From CAYVWB01 sp964455395 (GTDB taxonomy: Bacteria > Desulfobacterota > Desulfovibrionia > Desulfovibrionales > Desulfovibrionaceae), in assembly GCA_964455395.1 (NCBI GenBank), contig CAYVWB010000034.1, positions 1 to 44,506 on the forward strand: a stretch of DNA of 44,506 nucleotides, written 5' to 3'. Below, piece after piece: positions 24,530 to 31,950 of the stretch. Position 1 is the stretch's first letter. Each line of letters opens with the position of its first letter. The position numbers were made by a program, and so were the translations under genes. Below the pieces are notes generated by a model. The model did not search any database. It had not been told where the DNA came from and worked only from the letters and a program-made list of their open reading frames with translations.

Positions 24530-24902
24530 TGAAATATGGCGGAATTAAGTCTATGCTATTCACTCGCGAGGTTGGCGCCGTCTCCGTGCGTCTCCAGAGA
24601 AGGCGTATGGTTTCAGTCCGTTGCGGAGCTTTTTTGGCCCGTAGACTTGATGTTTTCAAAAGATGCAGTTATGTCAGCAGGTAACAGCTTTTGGTGTGGT
24701 CTTCCCCGTGGGCTTGCGCAGTGAGGGGTCATGTTGACTTCGGCTGGGCCGCAGGCTGCAGTCGGGCCCCAGGGCAAGCGACCCTGTGGGGGAGTTCTTG
24801 CAGCGCGCCGGAGCGCTCTTGGGAACGGGGTTGCCCGCGCGATGAATTTTTTTGCATGATAGACGTGCAAAAGCCGTGAATCTGGAGTAGGATGGAAACG
24901 TT
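24530..24902. other. 373-bp intergenic region with a structured GC-rich core
   Basis: Lies between the divergent radical-SAM and HIT genes. The outer part (24530-24700) is relatively AT-rich and probably promoter DNA. The 24701-24820 part can fold strongly: 24701-24712 pairs with 24783-24794 (12 bp with wobbles), 24713-24717 with 24774-24778, and hairpins GTCA/TGAC (24728-24738), CTGGGCC/GGGCCCCAG (24744-24772) and AGCGC/GCGCT (24802-24817) fill it. A T7 run is at 24847-24853. A non-coding RNA or leader is possible. It lacks the hallmarks of SRP RNA, tmRNA or RNase P RNA. Confidence 0.35.
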
Positions 24903-25343
24903 ATGCAACGTGATCCCGATTGTCTCTTCTGCAAGATCGTGGCTGGCGAGATCCCTTGCCACCGCGTATACGAGGACGACGCCACCATGGCTTTTCTCGA
25001 CATCAACCCGGTGAAGCCGGGCCACGCGCTGGTCATCCCGAAAGCGCACCACCCCACGCTGCTGGAGACGCCGGCCGAGTTGGCCGAGCCGCTGCTGCTG
25101 GCGGTGCAGCGCGTGGCTGCAGGTGTGATGGCCGCCGTGGAAGCGCAGGGCTTCAACACCGGCGTGAACACCCACACCGCCGCGGGCCAGCTCGTGCCGC
25201 ACGTGCATTTCCATGTCATCCCCCGGCATGAAGACGACGGCCTCTCCTTGTGGGGGCAGAAACCCTACCCCAACGACCAGGCCATGGCGGACATGGCCCA
25301 GGCCGTGCGGTCCCGTGTCAACCCGGCTGGCGCGGCCAGCTGA
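24903..25343 (+). CDS. HIT family nucleotide-binding protein (Hint-like)
   Basis: Histidine-triad hydrolase/transferase acting on the phosphate of nucleotidyl compounds such as adenosine phosphoramidates. 146 residues with the Hint layout: CLFCKIVAGEIPCHRVYEDD (about 8-27) including the CxxC pair found in bacterial Hint proteins, FLDINPVKPGHALVIPKAHH, and the active site VPHVHFHVIPRHEDDG (about 98-113) with all histidines of HxHxHxx. The ATG at 24903 has AGGATGGA-type purines upstream. It is 26 bp ahead of the IHF/HU gene in the same direction and may share its transcript. Confidence 0.93.
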   Translation: MQRDPDCLFCKIVAGEIPCHRVYEDDATMAFLDINPVKPGHALVIPKAHHPTLLETPAELAEPLLLAVQRVAAGVMAAVEAQGFNTGVNTHTAAGQLVPHVHFHVIPRHEDDGLSLWGQKPYPNDQAMADMAQAVRSRVNPAGAAS

Positions 25344-25369
25344 TTCAGCGTCGCGCATGGAGAACGCCC

Positions 25370-25663
25370 ATGAGCCCGAAGACTTTGACCAAAGCCGACA
25401 TCGTTGACGCCATCTACGAGAAAACCCAGCGCAACCGCGCCGAGGTGAAAGCCGTAGTGGAATCGCTGCTGCAGATCATGAAGCAAGCCATCAAGAAAGA
25501 CCACGCGCTCTTGATCTCCGGATTCGGCAAATTCGAAGCGTACGACAAGAAAGCCCGCAAAGGCCGCAACCCTCAGACGGACGAGACGATCACGCTGCCG
25601 CCCCGCAAAGTGGTGGTGTTCCGGCTCTCCCGCAAGTTCCGCTCCGAGCTCAATCAGCAATGA
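25370..25663 (+). CDS. Integration host factor / HU family DNA-bending protein, IHF-alpha-like
   Basis: Nucleoid protein that binds the minor groove and bends DNA. 97 residues from the ATG at 25370 (GGAGA seven bases upstream). The family core is complete: TLTKADIVDAIYEKTQRNR, LLISGFGKFEAYDKKARKGRN (about 46-66, written here as ISGFGKFEAYDKKARKGRN), the DNA-intercalating arm with the conserved RNPQT proline, and VVVFRLSRKFRSELN. The longer spacing and KFRSELN tail look closer to IHF-alpha than HU, but the subunit assignment is tentative. IHF would be relevant to sigma-54 promoters such as that of pspA. Its last 14 bases overlap the 3' end of the convergent rlpA. Confidence 0.88.
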   Translation: MSPKTLTKADIVDAIYEKTQRNRAEVKAVVESLLQIMKQAIKKDHALLISGFGKFEAYDKKARKGRNPQTDETITLPPRKVVVFRLSRKFRSELNQQ

Positions 25664-26414
25664 CGAAGCAGTCCGGATAGACGGTTTCCAACGCGCCTTG
25701 CTGACGGCGGGCTTCAGCGAGCGAACCGAATACGCCGGCTTGCACCCGCCAGAAGGTCATGCCGCCCACCACGGCGCGCTGGATGCGGCTGCCTTGGTGG
25801 CGTCGGCTGATGGCGGCTTGCAGCCGCCGCGCGTTGCGCTCCACCGTGAAGGAGCCCACCTGCACGTAGAAACGCCCCACGATGTCGCCGCGCTCGTCCC
25901 GGGGCACGGCGGTCAGCGCCGTCACCCGCACGCGCGCTGTCCCCCGTTCGATCATCCCCAGCCGGCGCGCCGCTTCTCGTGAAAGATCGATGACGCGGGC
26001 CCGCACGAAGGGCCCGCGGTCGTTCACCAGCACATCCACGCTTGCGCCTGTGCTCAGATCCTCCACGCGCACCACTGTACCCATGGGCAGAATCTTGTGC
26101 GCAGCCGTCATCTTGTCCATGTCGTAGACGTCGCCGCTGGCGGTCTTGCGGCCGTGGAAGGGGTGGCCATACCAGGACGCGAGGCCTTCTTCCACGAAAC
26201 CTTCCGCGGAAGGGATCGGTTTATAGGTCTTGCCTTTGATGGTGTAGGGCCGCTGGGTGGCTTTGGAGTATTTCCGGGGGGAGGGCGTATCCACCTCCGT
26301 GCGGCCGCCGCAGCCGCCGAGCAGCAAGCCGACCAGGAAGAGCAGCAGCAGTGTGAGGACGAAGCCTCGGCGCGTTCTGTGCGTGGGGTGGGGTGTGGGG
26401 GCGTCGTCTCGCAT
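25650..26414 (-). CDS. rlpA: RlpA-type lipoprotein (DPBB plus SPOR domains)
   Basis: Rare lipoprotein A family; in Pseudomonas a septal lytic transglycosylase that cuts glycan strands lacking stem peptides. 254 residues. Signal peptide with lipobox LLGGC (lipidated Cys about 35), a double-psi beta-barrel (EEGLASWYGHPFHGRKTASG, then LPMGTVVRVEDLSTGASVDV and VNDRGPFVRARVIDLS, about 80-150) with the catalytic-type Asp and His present, and a C-terminal SPOR repeat (FYVQVGSFTVERNARRLQAA to FWRVQAGVFGSLAEA, about 180-245) that binds denuded peptidoglycan. The ATG overlaps the upstream stop by one base (TGATG) with AAGGAG five bases before it, so it is translationally coupled to the citrate-synthase-like gene. 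Confidence 0.93.
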   Translation of the reverse strand: MRDDAPTPHPTHRTRRGFVLTLLLLFLVGLLLGGCGGRTEVDTPSPRKYSKATQRPYTIKGKTYKPIPSAEGFVEEGLASWYGHPFHGRKTASGDVYDMDKMTAAHKILPMGTVVRVEDLSTGASVDVLVNDRGPFVRARVIDLSREAARRLGMIERGTARVRVTALTAVPRDERGDIVGRFYVQVGSFTVERNARRLQAAISRRHQGSRIQRAVVGGMTFWRVQAGVFGSLAEARRQQGALETVYPDCFVIAD

Positions 26415-27886
26415 CACGTCTCCTTGGCGTCGTTGCGTCGTGCGGCGGGGATGTGCCGGCGGGCCATGGCGGTGAGCTCCTCGTCGTTCAGACGTTCGCG
26501 GCCCCCCTCGCCATAGGCTGCGAGCACTTCCTTGTGCATGGCGGCCACGCCGGGATCGCGTTTGTCCACCGCAGCTTCTCCCTGCAGGTCGAAGCGTTCG
26601 TTCACCCAGTAAGCCACGCCGGAGAGTCCGGAGCGGTCTGTCAGAAAGACTTTGGTCGGTCGGTTGAGCAGCCGCGCAAAGTCGAAGGCGGCGTAGACTT
26701 CCGGATCGCGCGCGGCGCCATGGACGTGGATGCCGGCGGCTGTGGCCGTTGCATCGCGCCCCACCAGGGGATAGTTCGCCGGCGCCGCCAGACCCAGCTC
26801 CTCTTCGAAGACGCGGGCTATTTCCGGCGCGGCGGTCAGGTCCACATCGTCGTCGCGTCCCGTCAAGGAGACATGCTCCACCGCCAAGGCCTCCACCGGA
26901 GCGTTGCCCGTGCGTTCGCCGAACCCCAGCAAGGTGCCGCTGGCGCCAGCGGCGCCGGCCAGCCACGCTGTCACGGTGTTGGCCAAGGCCTTGTGCAAGT
27001 CATTATGTCCATGGAATTCAAGCCGCGCCCCTGGCACGCCGCCTTCGTGGATGAACGCGCTGACCAGCCGCGCCGTGGACCGCGGCAGTGCTGCGCCGGG
27101 ATAGGGCACGGCAAGGCCCAGCGTATCGCACAGGCGGAAGACTGCAGCCACCCCCGCGGAGGCGCAGAGCGCCTCCAGGGCCCGCGTCAGCTCCAGACAG
27201 AAGCCCAGGTCCGCGCGGGTCACGTCCTCCAGATGGAACCGTGGCGTCATCCCTGCAGCGAGGGCGGCTTCCGCCAAAGCCAGCGTCTGCGCCGTATAGC
27301 GCGCGCGGTCCAGCCCCAGCTTGCGATGGATGTGGTAGTCCGAGACGGAAAGGAGCAAGCACGCCTCGTCGAAGTCCATGGCTTGCGCCAATGCGAGGTC
27401 GTCCGGATGCGCGCGGATCCAGGCCAGCGGCTTGGGAAAGGCGTAGCCCAACGCCCGACACGCCTCCACGGCGCGGCGGTCGCGTTCCGTATAGAGAAAG
27501 AATTCGCAGCCGCGGATGAGGCCCGAACCACCGCCGAGACGATGCAGCAGCGTGTACAGTCGCACCACTGTCTCCACGCGGTAGGGGGGACTGGCCTGCT
27601 GGCCGTCGCGGAAGGTGGAGTCGATGATATAGGGTTGCGCAGCCGGGGTGAGGGGTTCATCGAGGCCTTCGAAGGGGATGCGCGCCACCTTGCCGACGGG
27701 GTAGACGCCGCGGAGATAGTCCGGTTCCGGCGAAGGAACGCGGGGCTTGCCCGCATTCGAATGGCGCGCGTGGGCGATCGGGTCGACGCTGTTCGTGGCG
27801 AGGAGCGTCTCGTCAGCGGCCTGCGCTTGGCGAGCCCCGGTTCGGGGCGGTTCAGGCGTCGTGTTCCCGGGGGGCTGCGCCGACAC
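26414..27886 (-). CDS. Re-type citrate synthase-like enzyme (homocitrate/isopropylmalate synthase family)
   Basis: DRE-TIM metallolyase of 490 residues that condenses acetyl-CoA with a 2-oxoacid. The core has IDSTFRDGQQASPPYRVE (about 87-104), GCEFFLYTERDRRAVEAC, SVSDYHIHRKLG, FHLEDVTRADLGF, the metal-binding FHGHNDLHKALAN and GFGERTGNAPVEAL. The order and wording of these motifs (DGQQAxPPY, SEFFLY-like, VSDYHI, EDxTRAD) resemble the Re-citrate synthase of Clostridium kluyveri and its Desulfovibrio counterpart more than LeuA, and no LeuA regulatory domain is present. I therefore infer citrate formation from oxaloacetate in the anaerobic TCA branch. An 80-residue N-terminal extension is unusual. 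GTG start with GGAG nine bases upstream, two bases after the preceding gene. Confidence 0.78.
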   Translation of the reverse strand: MSAQPPGNTTPEPPRTGARQAQAADETLLATNSVDPIAHARHSNAGKPRVPSPEPDYLRGVYPVGKVARIPFEGLDEPLTPAAQPYIIDSTFRDGQQASPPYRVETVVRLYTLLHRLGGGSGLIRGCEFFLYTERDRRAVEACRALGYAFPKPLAWIRAHPDDLALAQAMDFDEACLLLSVSDYHIHRKLGLDRARYTAQTLALAEAALAAGMTPRFHLEDVTRADLGFCLELTRALEALCASAGVAAVFRLCDTLGLAVPYPGAALPRSTARLVSAFIHEGGVPGARLEFHGHNDLHKALANTVTAWLAGAAGASGTLLGFGERTGNAPVEALAVEHVSLTGRDDDVDLTAAPEIARVFEEELGLAAPANYPLVGRDATATAAGIHVHGAARDPEVYAAFDFARLLNRPTKVFLTDRSGLSGVAYWVNERFDLQGEAAVDKRDPGVAAMHKEVLAAYGEGGRERLNDEELTAMARRHIPAARRNDAKET

Positions 27887-27888
27887 GG

Positions 27889-28707
27889 TCAGGTTCTCCG
27901 TTGCAGCCGGCGCACGCCTTCCAGCAGCTCGGTCTCTGCAGCCAGGTCCGCGCAGTGGGGGTTCAGGCTGTGCGCTTCGGCGAGCGCCGCGGCGGCGTGG
28001 TCCACCCAGCCGCCTTCACGCAGACTGCGCGCCGCGAGCAGGGAAAGCGTCTCCGGCGCGTCGCCGTAAACGCCGGCGATGAGCGCTGCGTAGCGGTCCC
28101 CGAACGTCTCCTGCACCAGGGTGCGGTGCGCGTAGAGAAAGCGGGCGAGCAGCGGGCTTGCAGCGAAACGGCCGTAGCAAGCCGGGAAGAGCTCCAGACA
28201 TTCCGAGGCGATATAACGGATGCGGCGCATCTCCCGGCTGATGGACTCCAGCGTCTGCTCCTGGACGACCATGAGCCGCTCCATCTGCGCGCGCTGGGCC
28301 GGGTTCAGCGGCGCATCGACCAGTTCCGTGAACCAGGGGACGTAGTGCTCCAGCTGGTGCACATCCTCCTTGAGCTTCACCGTCTCGTGGAAGATGTAGC
28401 CCAGCGCCCAGTCCAGAAAGCGACCCATGAGCCCGTCGTCGGTTTTGGCGCCGGGGAGCTGCTCTTCCGGCGCGGGGCCGCCCCCTTCCCACGGTCGGAA
28501 GAGGAGGTGCGCCGTGTCTTTCAGTCGCCAGAGCAGGCCTTTGTTCATCTCCAGGCCGGCGAGCTCGCGCAATTCCTCGAAGCCCATGCGGCCGGTGGTT
28601 TCGTACGCAGTGAAGCACTGCTCCAGCGCGCGGCGGGAGAGGCAGAAATCCCGCAACACGTCGCGGGCGAACTCGTTCTGTTTGGCGCGGATCCAGGCCT
28701 TTGACAT
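27889..28707 (-). CDS. All-helical protein of unknown function
   Basis: 272 residues from ATG 28707; the frame is open 35 codons further but that part looks non-coding and repetitive, and neither start has a clear ribosome-binding site. The sequence is soluble and predicted almost entirely helical: AWIRAKQNEFARDVLRDFCL, LHRL-like charged helices, LKEDVHQLEHYVPWFTELV, MERLMVVQEQTLESISREMR and an Ala-rich end reminiscent of a TPR-like pair (RSLREGGWVDHAAAALAEAH). I do not recognise a family. It is the first gene of a three-gene operon and ends two bases before the Re-citrate synthase-like gene, so its product is made in proportion with that enzyme. Confidence 0.7.
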   Translation of the reverse strand: MSKAWIRAKQNEFARDVLRDFCLSRRALEQCFTAYETTGRMGFEELRELAGLEMNKGLLWRLKDTAHLLFRPWEGGGPAPEEQLPGAKTDDGLMGRFLDWALGYIFHETVKLKEDVHQLEHYVPWFTELVDAPLNPAQRAQMERLMVVQEQTLESISREMRRIRYIASECLELFPACYGRFAASPLLARFLYAHRTLVQETFGDRYAALIAGVYGDAPETLSLLAARSLREGGWVDHAAAALAEAHSLNPHCADLAAETELLEGVRRLQRRT

Positions 28708-29070
28708 AAGGTGGCGGCTGGGGAGCGGGGTTTGGCGGGCGGCGGCGCACGGGGGACCGTCCATGCGCCGCCGCGCGGGTGGTTGCGGAGCGCTGGCGAC
28801 ACGCGCTTGCACGGCGGCGTCGCCGGCAGTCCGGCCCCCTTAGCACGGGCGCGGCGCAAGGACAACAGGCCCGGCGTCCCCCGGGCTTGCTCCCCGGGCT
28901 CGCTCCCCCGGGCTTGCTCCCCGGGCTCGTCTCCGGGCCATCGCTGTCGCGTCCCGGGTTCGCGCCAATGTTGTCAACCCACCGACACAATGGCGCCCTG
29001 CGGCCTTGCTCCTGCGGGCGAGTCGTTCTACACTGCAGTCGCGCGCCACGGCAACCCTTGCACCCACGCC
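28708..29070. other. 363-bp divergent spacer with a 27-bp tandem repeat
   Basis: Separates the start of the all-helical gene (minus) from the HD gene (plus). Apart from the repeat at 28877-28930 it has no recognised element; promoters for both directions should lie here. Confidence 0.4.
28877..28930. repeat. 27-bp tandem repeat, two units
   Basis: Two nearly identical 27-bp units, each holding CCCCGGGCTTGCT and CCCCGGGCTCG; the internal similarity means the unit itself looks like a doubled CCCCGGGCT-type element. Confidence 0.9.
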
Positions 29071-30009
29071 ATGCACAAGTCTTACCAATACACCTGGGAC
29101 GCCCCCGAGTCGCTTATCATCTCCCCCCGCCCGGAAGTGATGTGGGAAGAGATCGCCATGGTCTCCGCGCTCATGGAGCCGCAACCGGACCTCGCCGTGT
29201 TCCGGGACGTGTTCGACGACGTGGTGCGACTGTTTCGCGGGGAGTTCCCCGGCTACCGGCGCTCCACCACCCGGTACCACGATCTGGATCACACCCTCTC
29301 CGTGGTGCTCGCCACGGCGCGACTCGCGCAGGGCTTTCTGGAGGAATTGGACGCGGATCCCGACTCCTCCGGCGCAGCCGAACGCCCCGACGCCCGACTC
29401 GCGCTCACGACCCTGGCTGCAGCGCTGTTTCACGACAGCGGCTATCTGCAGACCTCGGAAGACCACACCGGCACCGGCGCCAAGTACACCATCACCCACG
29501 AAGTCCGCTCCATCCGCCTCATGGACGACGTGCTCAAGCGCCACGGCTTCACTGCGCAGGAACGTCAGGACGGCGGCGCCATGATCGAAGCCACGGACAT
29601 GGGCCAGCGCGTCCAGGAAATCCCTTTCCGTAACGTGGCGGTGAAACGCCAAGCCCAGGCCTTGGGTTCCGCGGACTTGCTGGCGCAGATGGCGGACCGC
29701 GCTTACCTGGAGAAGCTCTTTCTCCTCTACCGCGAATTCGAGGAAGCTGGCGTGGGCGGGTACGCTTCCGAACTCACCTTGCTGGAGCAGACCGAGTCCT
29801 TCTATGAAAACACCGTGAAGACCCGCCTCGCCGAGGACATGGAGCACGCGCAACGGTGGATGCCCCTGCACTTCGCGCGTCGCTTCGGCGCCGCCGTCGA
29901 CCCGTATCAGACATCCATCATCAAGAATATCGAATACCTGCGTGCAGTGCTGGAGCGCACCCGGAAGGAGTGCCGCGAGCATTTCCGCCGCGCTGGCGGT
30001 CTGGAGTAG
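29071..30009 (+). CDS. HD-superfamily phosphohydrolase-like protein
   Basis: 312 residues. The metal-binding set of an HD phosphohydrolase seems complete: His in RYHDLDHTLSVVLATARLA (about 67-85), the HD doublet in ALFHDSGYLQTSEDHTGTGA (about 125-144), and a later Asp in LGSADLLAQMADRAYLEK. Downstream helices (ELTLLEQTESFYENTVKTRL) resemble PDEase-like HD proteins. The substrate is not evident; the pattern does not match RelA/SpoT or HD-GYP. The ATG at 29071 is chosen because the conserved-looking part begins there; the frame remains open upstream and no Shine-Dalgarno decides it. It lies about 200 bp before another HD-related gene in the same direction. Confidence 0.72.
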   Translation: MHKSYQYTWDAPESLIISPRPEVMWEEIAMVSALMEPQPDLAVFRDVFDDVVRLFRGEFPGYRRSTTRYHDLDHTLSVVLATARLAQGFLEELDADPDSSGAAERPDARLALTTLAAALFHDSGYLQTSEDHTGTGAKYTITHEVRSIRLMDDVLKRHGFTAQERQDGGAMIEATDMGQRVQEIPFRNVAVKRQAQALGSADLLAQMADRAYLEKLFLLYREFEEAGVGGYASELTLLEQTESFYENTVKTRLAEDMEHAQRWMPLHFARRFGAAVDPYQTSIIKNIEYLRAVLERTRKECREHFRRAGGLE

Positions 30010-30212
30010 CCGACGGCGCCGCCTATCGAGCGCCTGTTCGCGTTGGGAGCTGGCGCAAGTGCGCCGCTGTCGAAGCGGCGTCGGAACTCCATGCGGGCTC
30101 CGGCGAGTATTTCAAGGCGGCGCAGTCTTGACCACGCCCCACCCTTCCGCCATCATGCGGCGTCGGATTTGTGACTGACTTCACACGCCATCACTCCCAG
30201 GAGGGCCATGGC

Positions 30213-31556
30213 ATGGCAGAACCTTTCGAACGCGCCGACGCGCTCATCGGCGTCATCGCGCGCAACGGCTACGAAGCCTACGTCATCAACGCGCGGCTGC
30301 AGCAGGAGCAGCTGGAGCAGGCCGCCGTCATGGAGATAGACCTCGCCACGGACCTCACGTACGAGGAGCTCTCCAGACTCTTCCCCACAGCCGAGCCCGA
30401 CGAGGGCGAGGGGTTCTCCCTGGCTTCCGTGGTGGAGCCCGGCGGCGATGACGAACCGCCCTTGCGGTTCATCTTCTACCCGGCGGACATGGTGGAGGGG
30501 TCGCACCCGGAATACACCGTGGCGCGCATGACCCACCGCCTTCTGGAAGGCGGCGGCGTGGAGACGTTGAACCTCGCATGTCCCTACCTCCCGCGGGCTG
30601 CGGACCCCTACGAGGGGTTCGAGGACCTGGCCGTGGGGGAAATCAAGCTGCGGGGCGTCCCGGACGAGACATTGCGCCGCAACTACATCCTCGCCTTCCG
30701 GACCATGCGCTATTCGGCGAACTTCCATCTGCCCATCGAAGCGAACTCCTGGATCGCCATCATCCGCAACCACAAGCGCATCCTCAGCTATCTGCCCACC
30801 TCCGAGATCATGGACGAATGGCGCCAGGTGGAAGCCGAGAACCTCCACCAGTTCATACGGCTGCTGGACGCCACCATGCTCTTGCACCACCTCGCGCCCG
30901 AAGTGGCTGCGTTGAAGAAGCTCGTGCTCAGGGAGGAAGAGGGCAGGAAAGTCACCGTTCTGGACCACACCCTGGAGACCATGCGCGTCTACCCCGAGGA
31001 ACTGCCCTACGACTGGTACGGCGTCATGGCGTGCATGCTCCACGAGGTGGGCAAGCTCTACACGGCGGAGCGCTTCCAAGACCAGTGGCGGTTCAACCAG
31101 TACCCGCGCGTGGGCTCCAAGCTTTCCCGCAAGATTCTCAAGCGGCTGGGGCTGGATCCGCAGGATACCGACCTCATCTGCCATCTGGTGCGCTACCACG
31201 ATCGCTTCCAGATCATGCTCAACGACCGGGGCATCCGCCGCTTCAAGGCGTTGGACGAATACCCCCGACTCATCGAGATGGCCCGCGCGGCCATCAAGGC
31301 CTCCACCGGCAACTACGCCGCCTTCAACCACAATCTGAAGCAGCTGGAACGCACCGAGGTGCCCGAGGAAATGCTGGAGCCTCTGCTCAACGGCAACGAG
31401 ATCATGGACTTCGCCAGCATCCGGCCCGGACCCATGGTGGGCCGCATCCGCCAAGCCTTGCTCCAGGCGCAGATCGCCGGTGATGTGGGCAGCGTCCCCG
31501 AAGCCGTGCAGTTCGTCATGCAATACGCCAAGGAGCAAGCCGGCTCGCTGCATTAG
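30213..31556 (+). CDS. Degenerate CCA-adding-enzyme-like protein with HD-like domain
   Basis: 447 residues from the ATG at 30213 (AGGAGGG seven bases upstream). The overall order follows class-II tRNA nucleotidyltransferase/poly(A) polymerase: GYEAYVINARLQQEQL stands where GGxVRD is expected, MEIDLATDLTYEELSRLFP where the DxD motif is expected, then DPYEGFEDLAVGEIKLRGVP and RRNYILAFRTMRYSANFHLP (the DPxGGxxDL and EDPLRxLRxxRF region). The HD part reads LDHTLETM, ACMLHEVGK and YHDRF. Key residues are altered: GG to IN, the first Asp of DxD to Glu, and HD to HE. So it probably descends from a CCA enzyme but has lost or changed catalysis. It may bind RNA or nucleotides as a regulator. Confidence 0.75.
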   Translation: MAEPFERADALIGVIARNGYEAYVINARLQQEQLEQAAVMEIDLATDLTYEELSRLFPTAEPDEGEGFSLASVVEPGGDDEPPLRFIFYPADMVEGSHPEYTVARMTHRLLEGGGVETLNLACPYLPRAADPYEGFEDLAVGEIKLRGVPDETLRRNYILAFRTMRYSANFHLPIEANSWIAIIRNHKRILSYLPTSEIMDEWRQVEAENLHQFIRLLDATMLLHHLAPEVAALKKLVLREEEGRKVTVLDHTLETMRVYPEELPYDWYGVMACMLHEVGKLYTAERFQDQWRFNQYPRVGSKLSRKILKRLGLDPQDTDLICHLVRYHDRFQIMLNDRGIRRFKALDEYPRLIEMARAAIKASTGNYAAFNHNLKQLERTEVPEEMLEPLLNGNEIMDFASIRPGPMVGRIRQALLQAQIAGDVGSVPEAVQFVMQYAKEQAGSLH

Positions 31557-31950
31557 GAACCGTTTAGAATGGCGAGTCGCCGCCAGTTGCGCGAGGCGAC
31601 GACCCAAGGCAAAGCCCCGCGCTCTTCGTGGAAGCCGGACGGGCAGCGCACCGCCGCAAACGGACTCCCCGTGGACCGCTTCTGGGAGGGGGCTCAGCGC
31701 CTTGCTCCGGCAGCAGCAGGCCCGTGAAGGGGCGATGCAGCCCCCGGCCCGGGGGAGCGCCGGGAGGGCGACTCGCGCATGGGCGCAGCGCGAAAGAGCC
31801 TCGGGACGGCTCCCACCCCACGCGCTCCCTCGCAGACCGCGGCGCAGAACATGCCGCAGAACATGCCGCAGAACATGCCGCAGAACAGGGGCAGAGCAGG
31901 GGCAGACCGCAAGCGAGCATCACCCGCTCCCGGACAAATCGGAACGGACC
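31557..31950. other. 394-bp intergenic region with a 12-bp repeat
   Basis: Between the CCA-like gene and rlmN, both on the plus strand. Frames stay open here on several strands because of GC bias, but no start with a ribosome-binding site or family motif is found. A 12-bp tandem repeat is at 31842-31887. No terminator was seen. Confidence 0.4.
31842..31887. repeat. 12-bp tandem repeat, about four units
   Basis: The unit is ATGCCGCAGAAC, three exact copies with partial units at both ends. No spacers are present, so it is not a CRISPR array. Confidence 0.92.

Noticed and set aside
24701..24853. SRP RNA, tmRNA or RNase P RNA.
   Set aside because: The GGAAGCAGC-type loop, tag-peptide frame and RNase P core motifs are all absent; only a generic structured-RNA candidate is kept.
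31842..31887. Possible CRISPR array.
   Set aside because: Twelve-base units are directly adjacent without spacers, and no cas gene is near.
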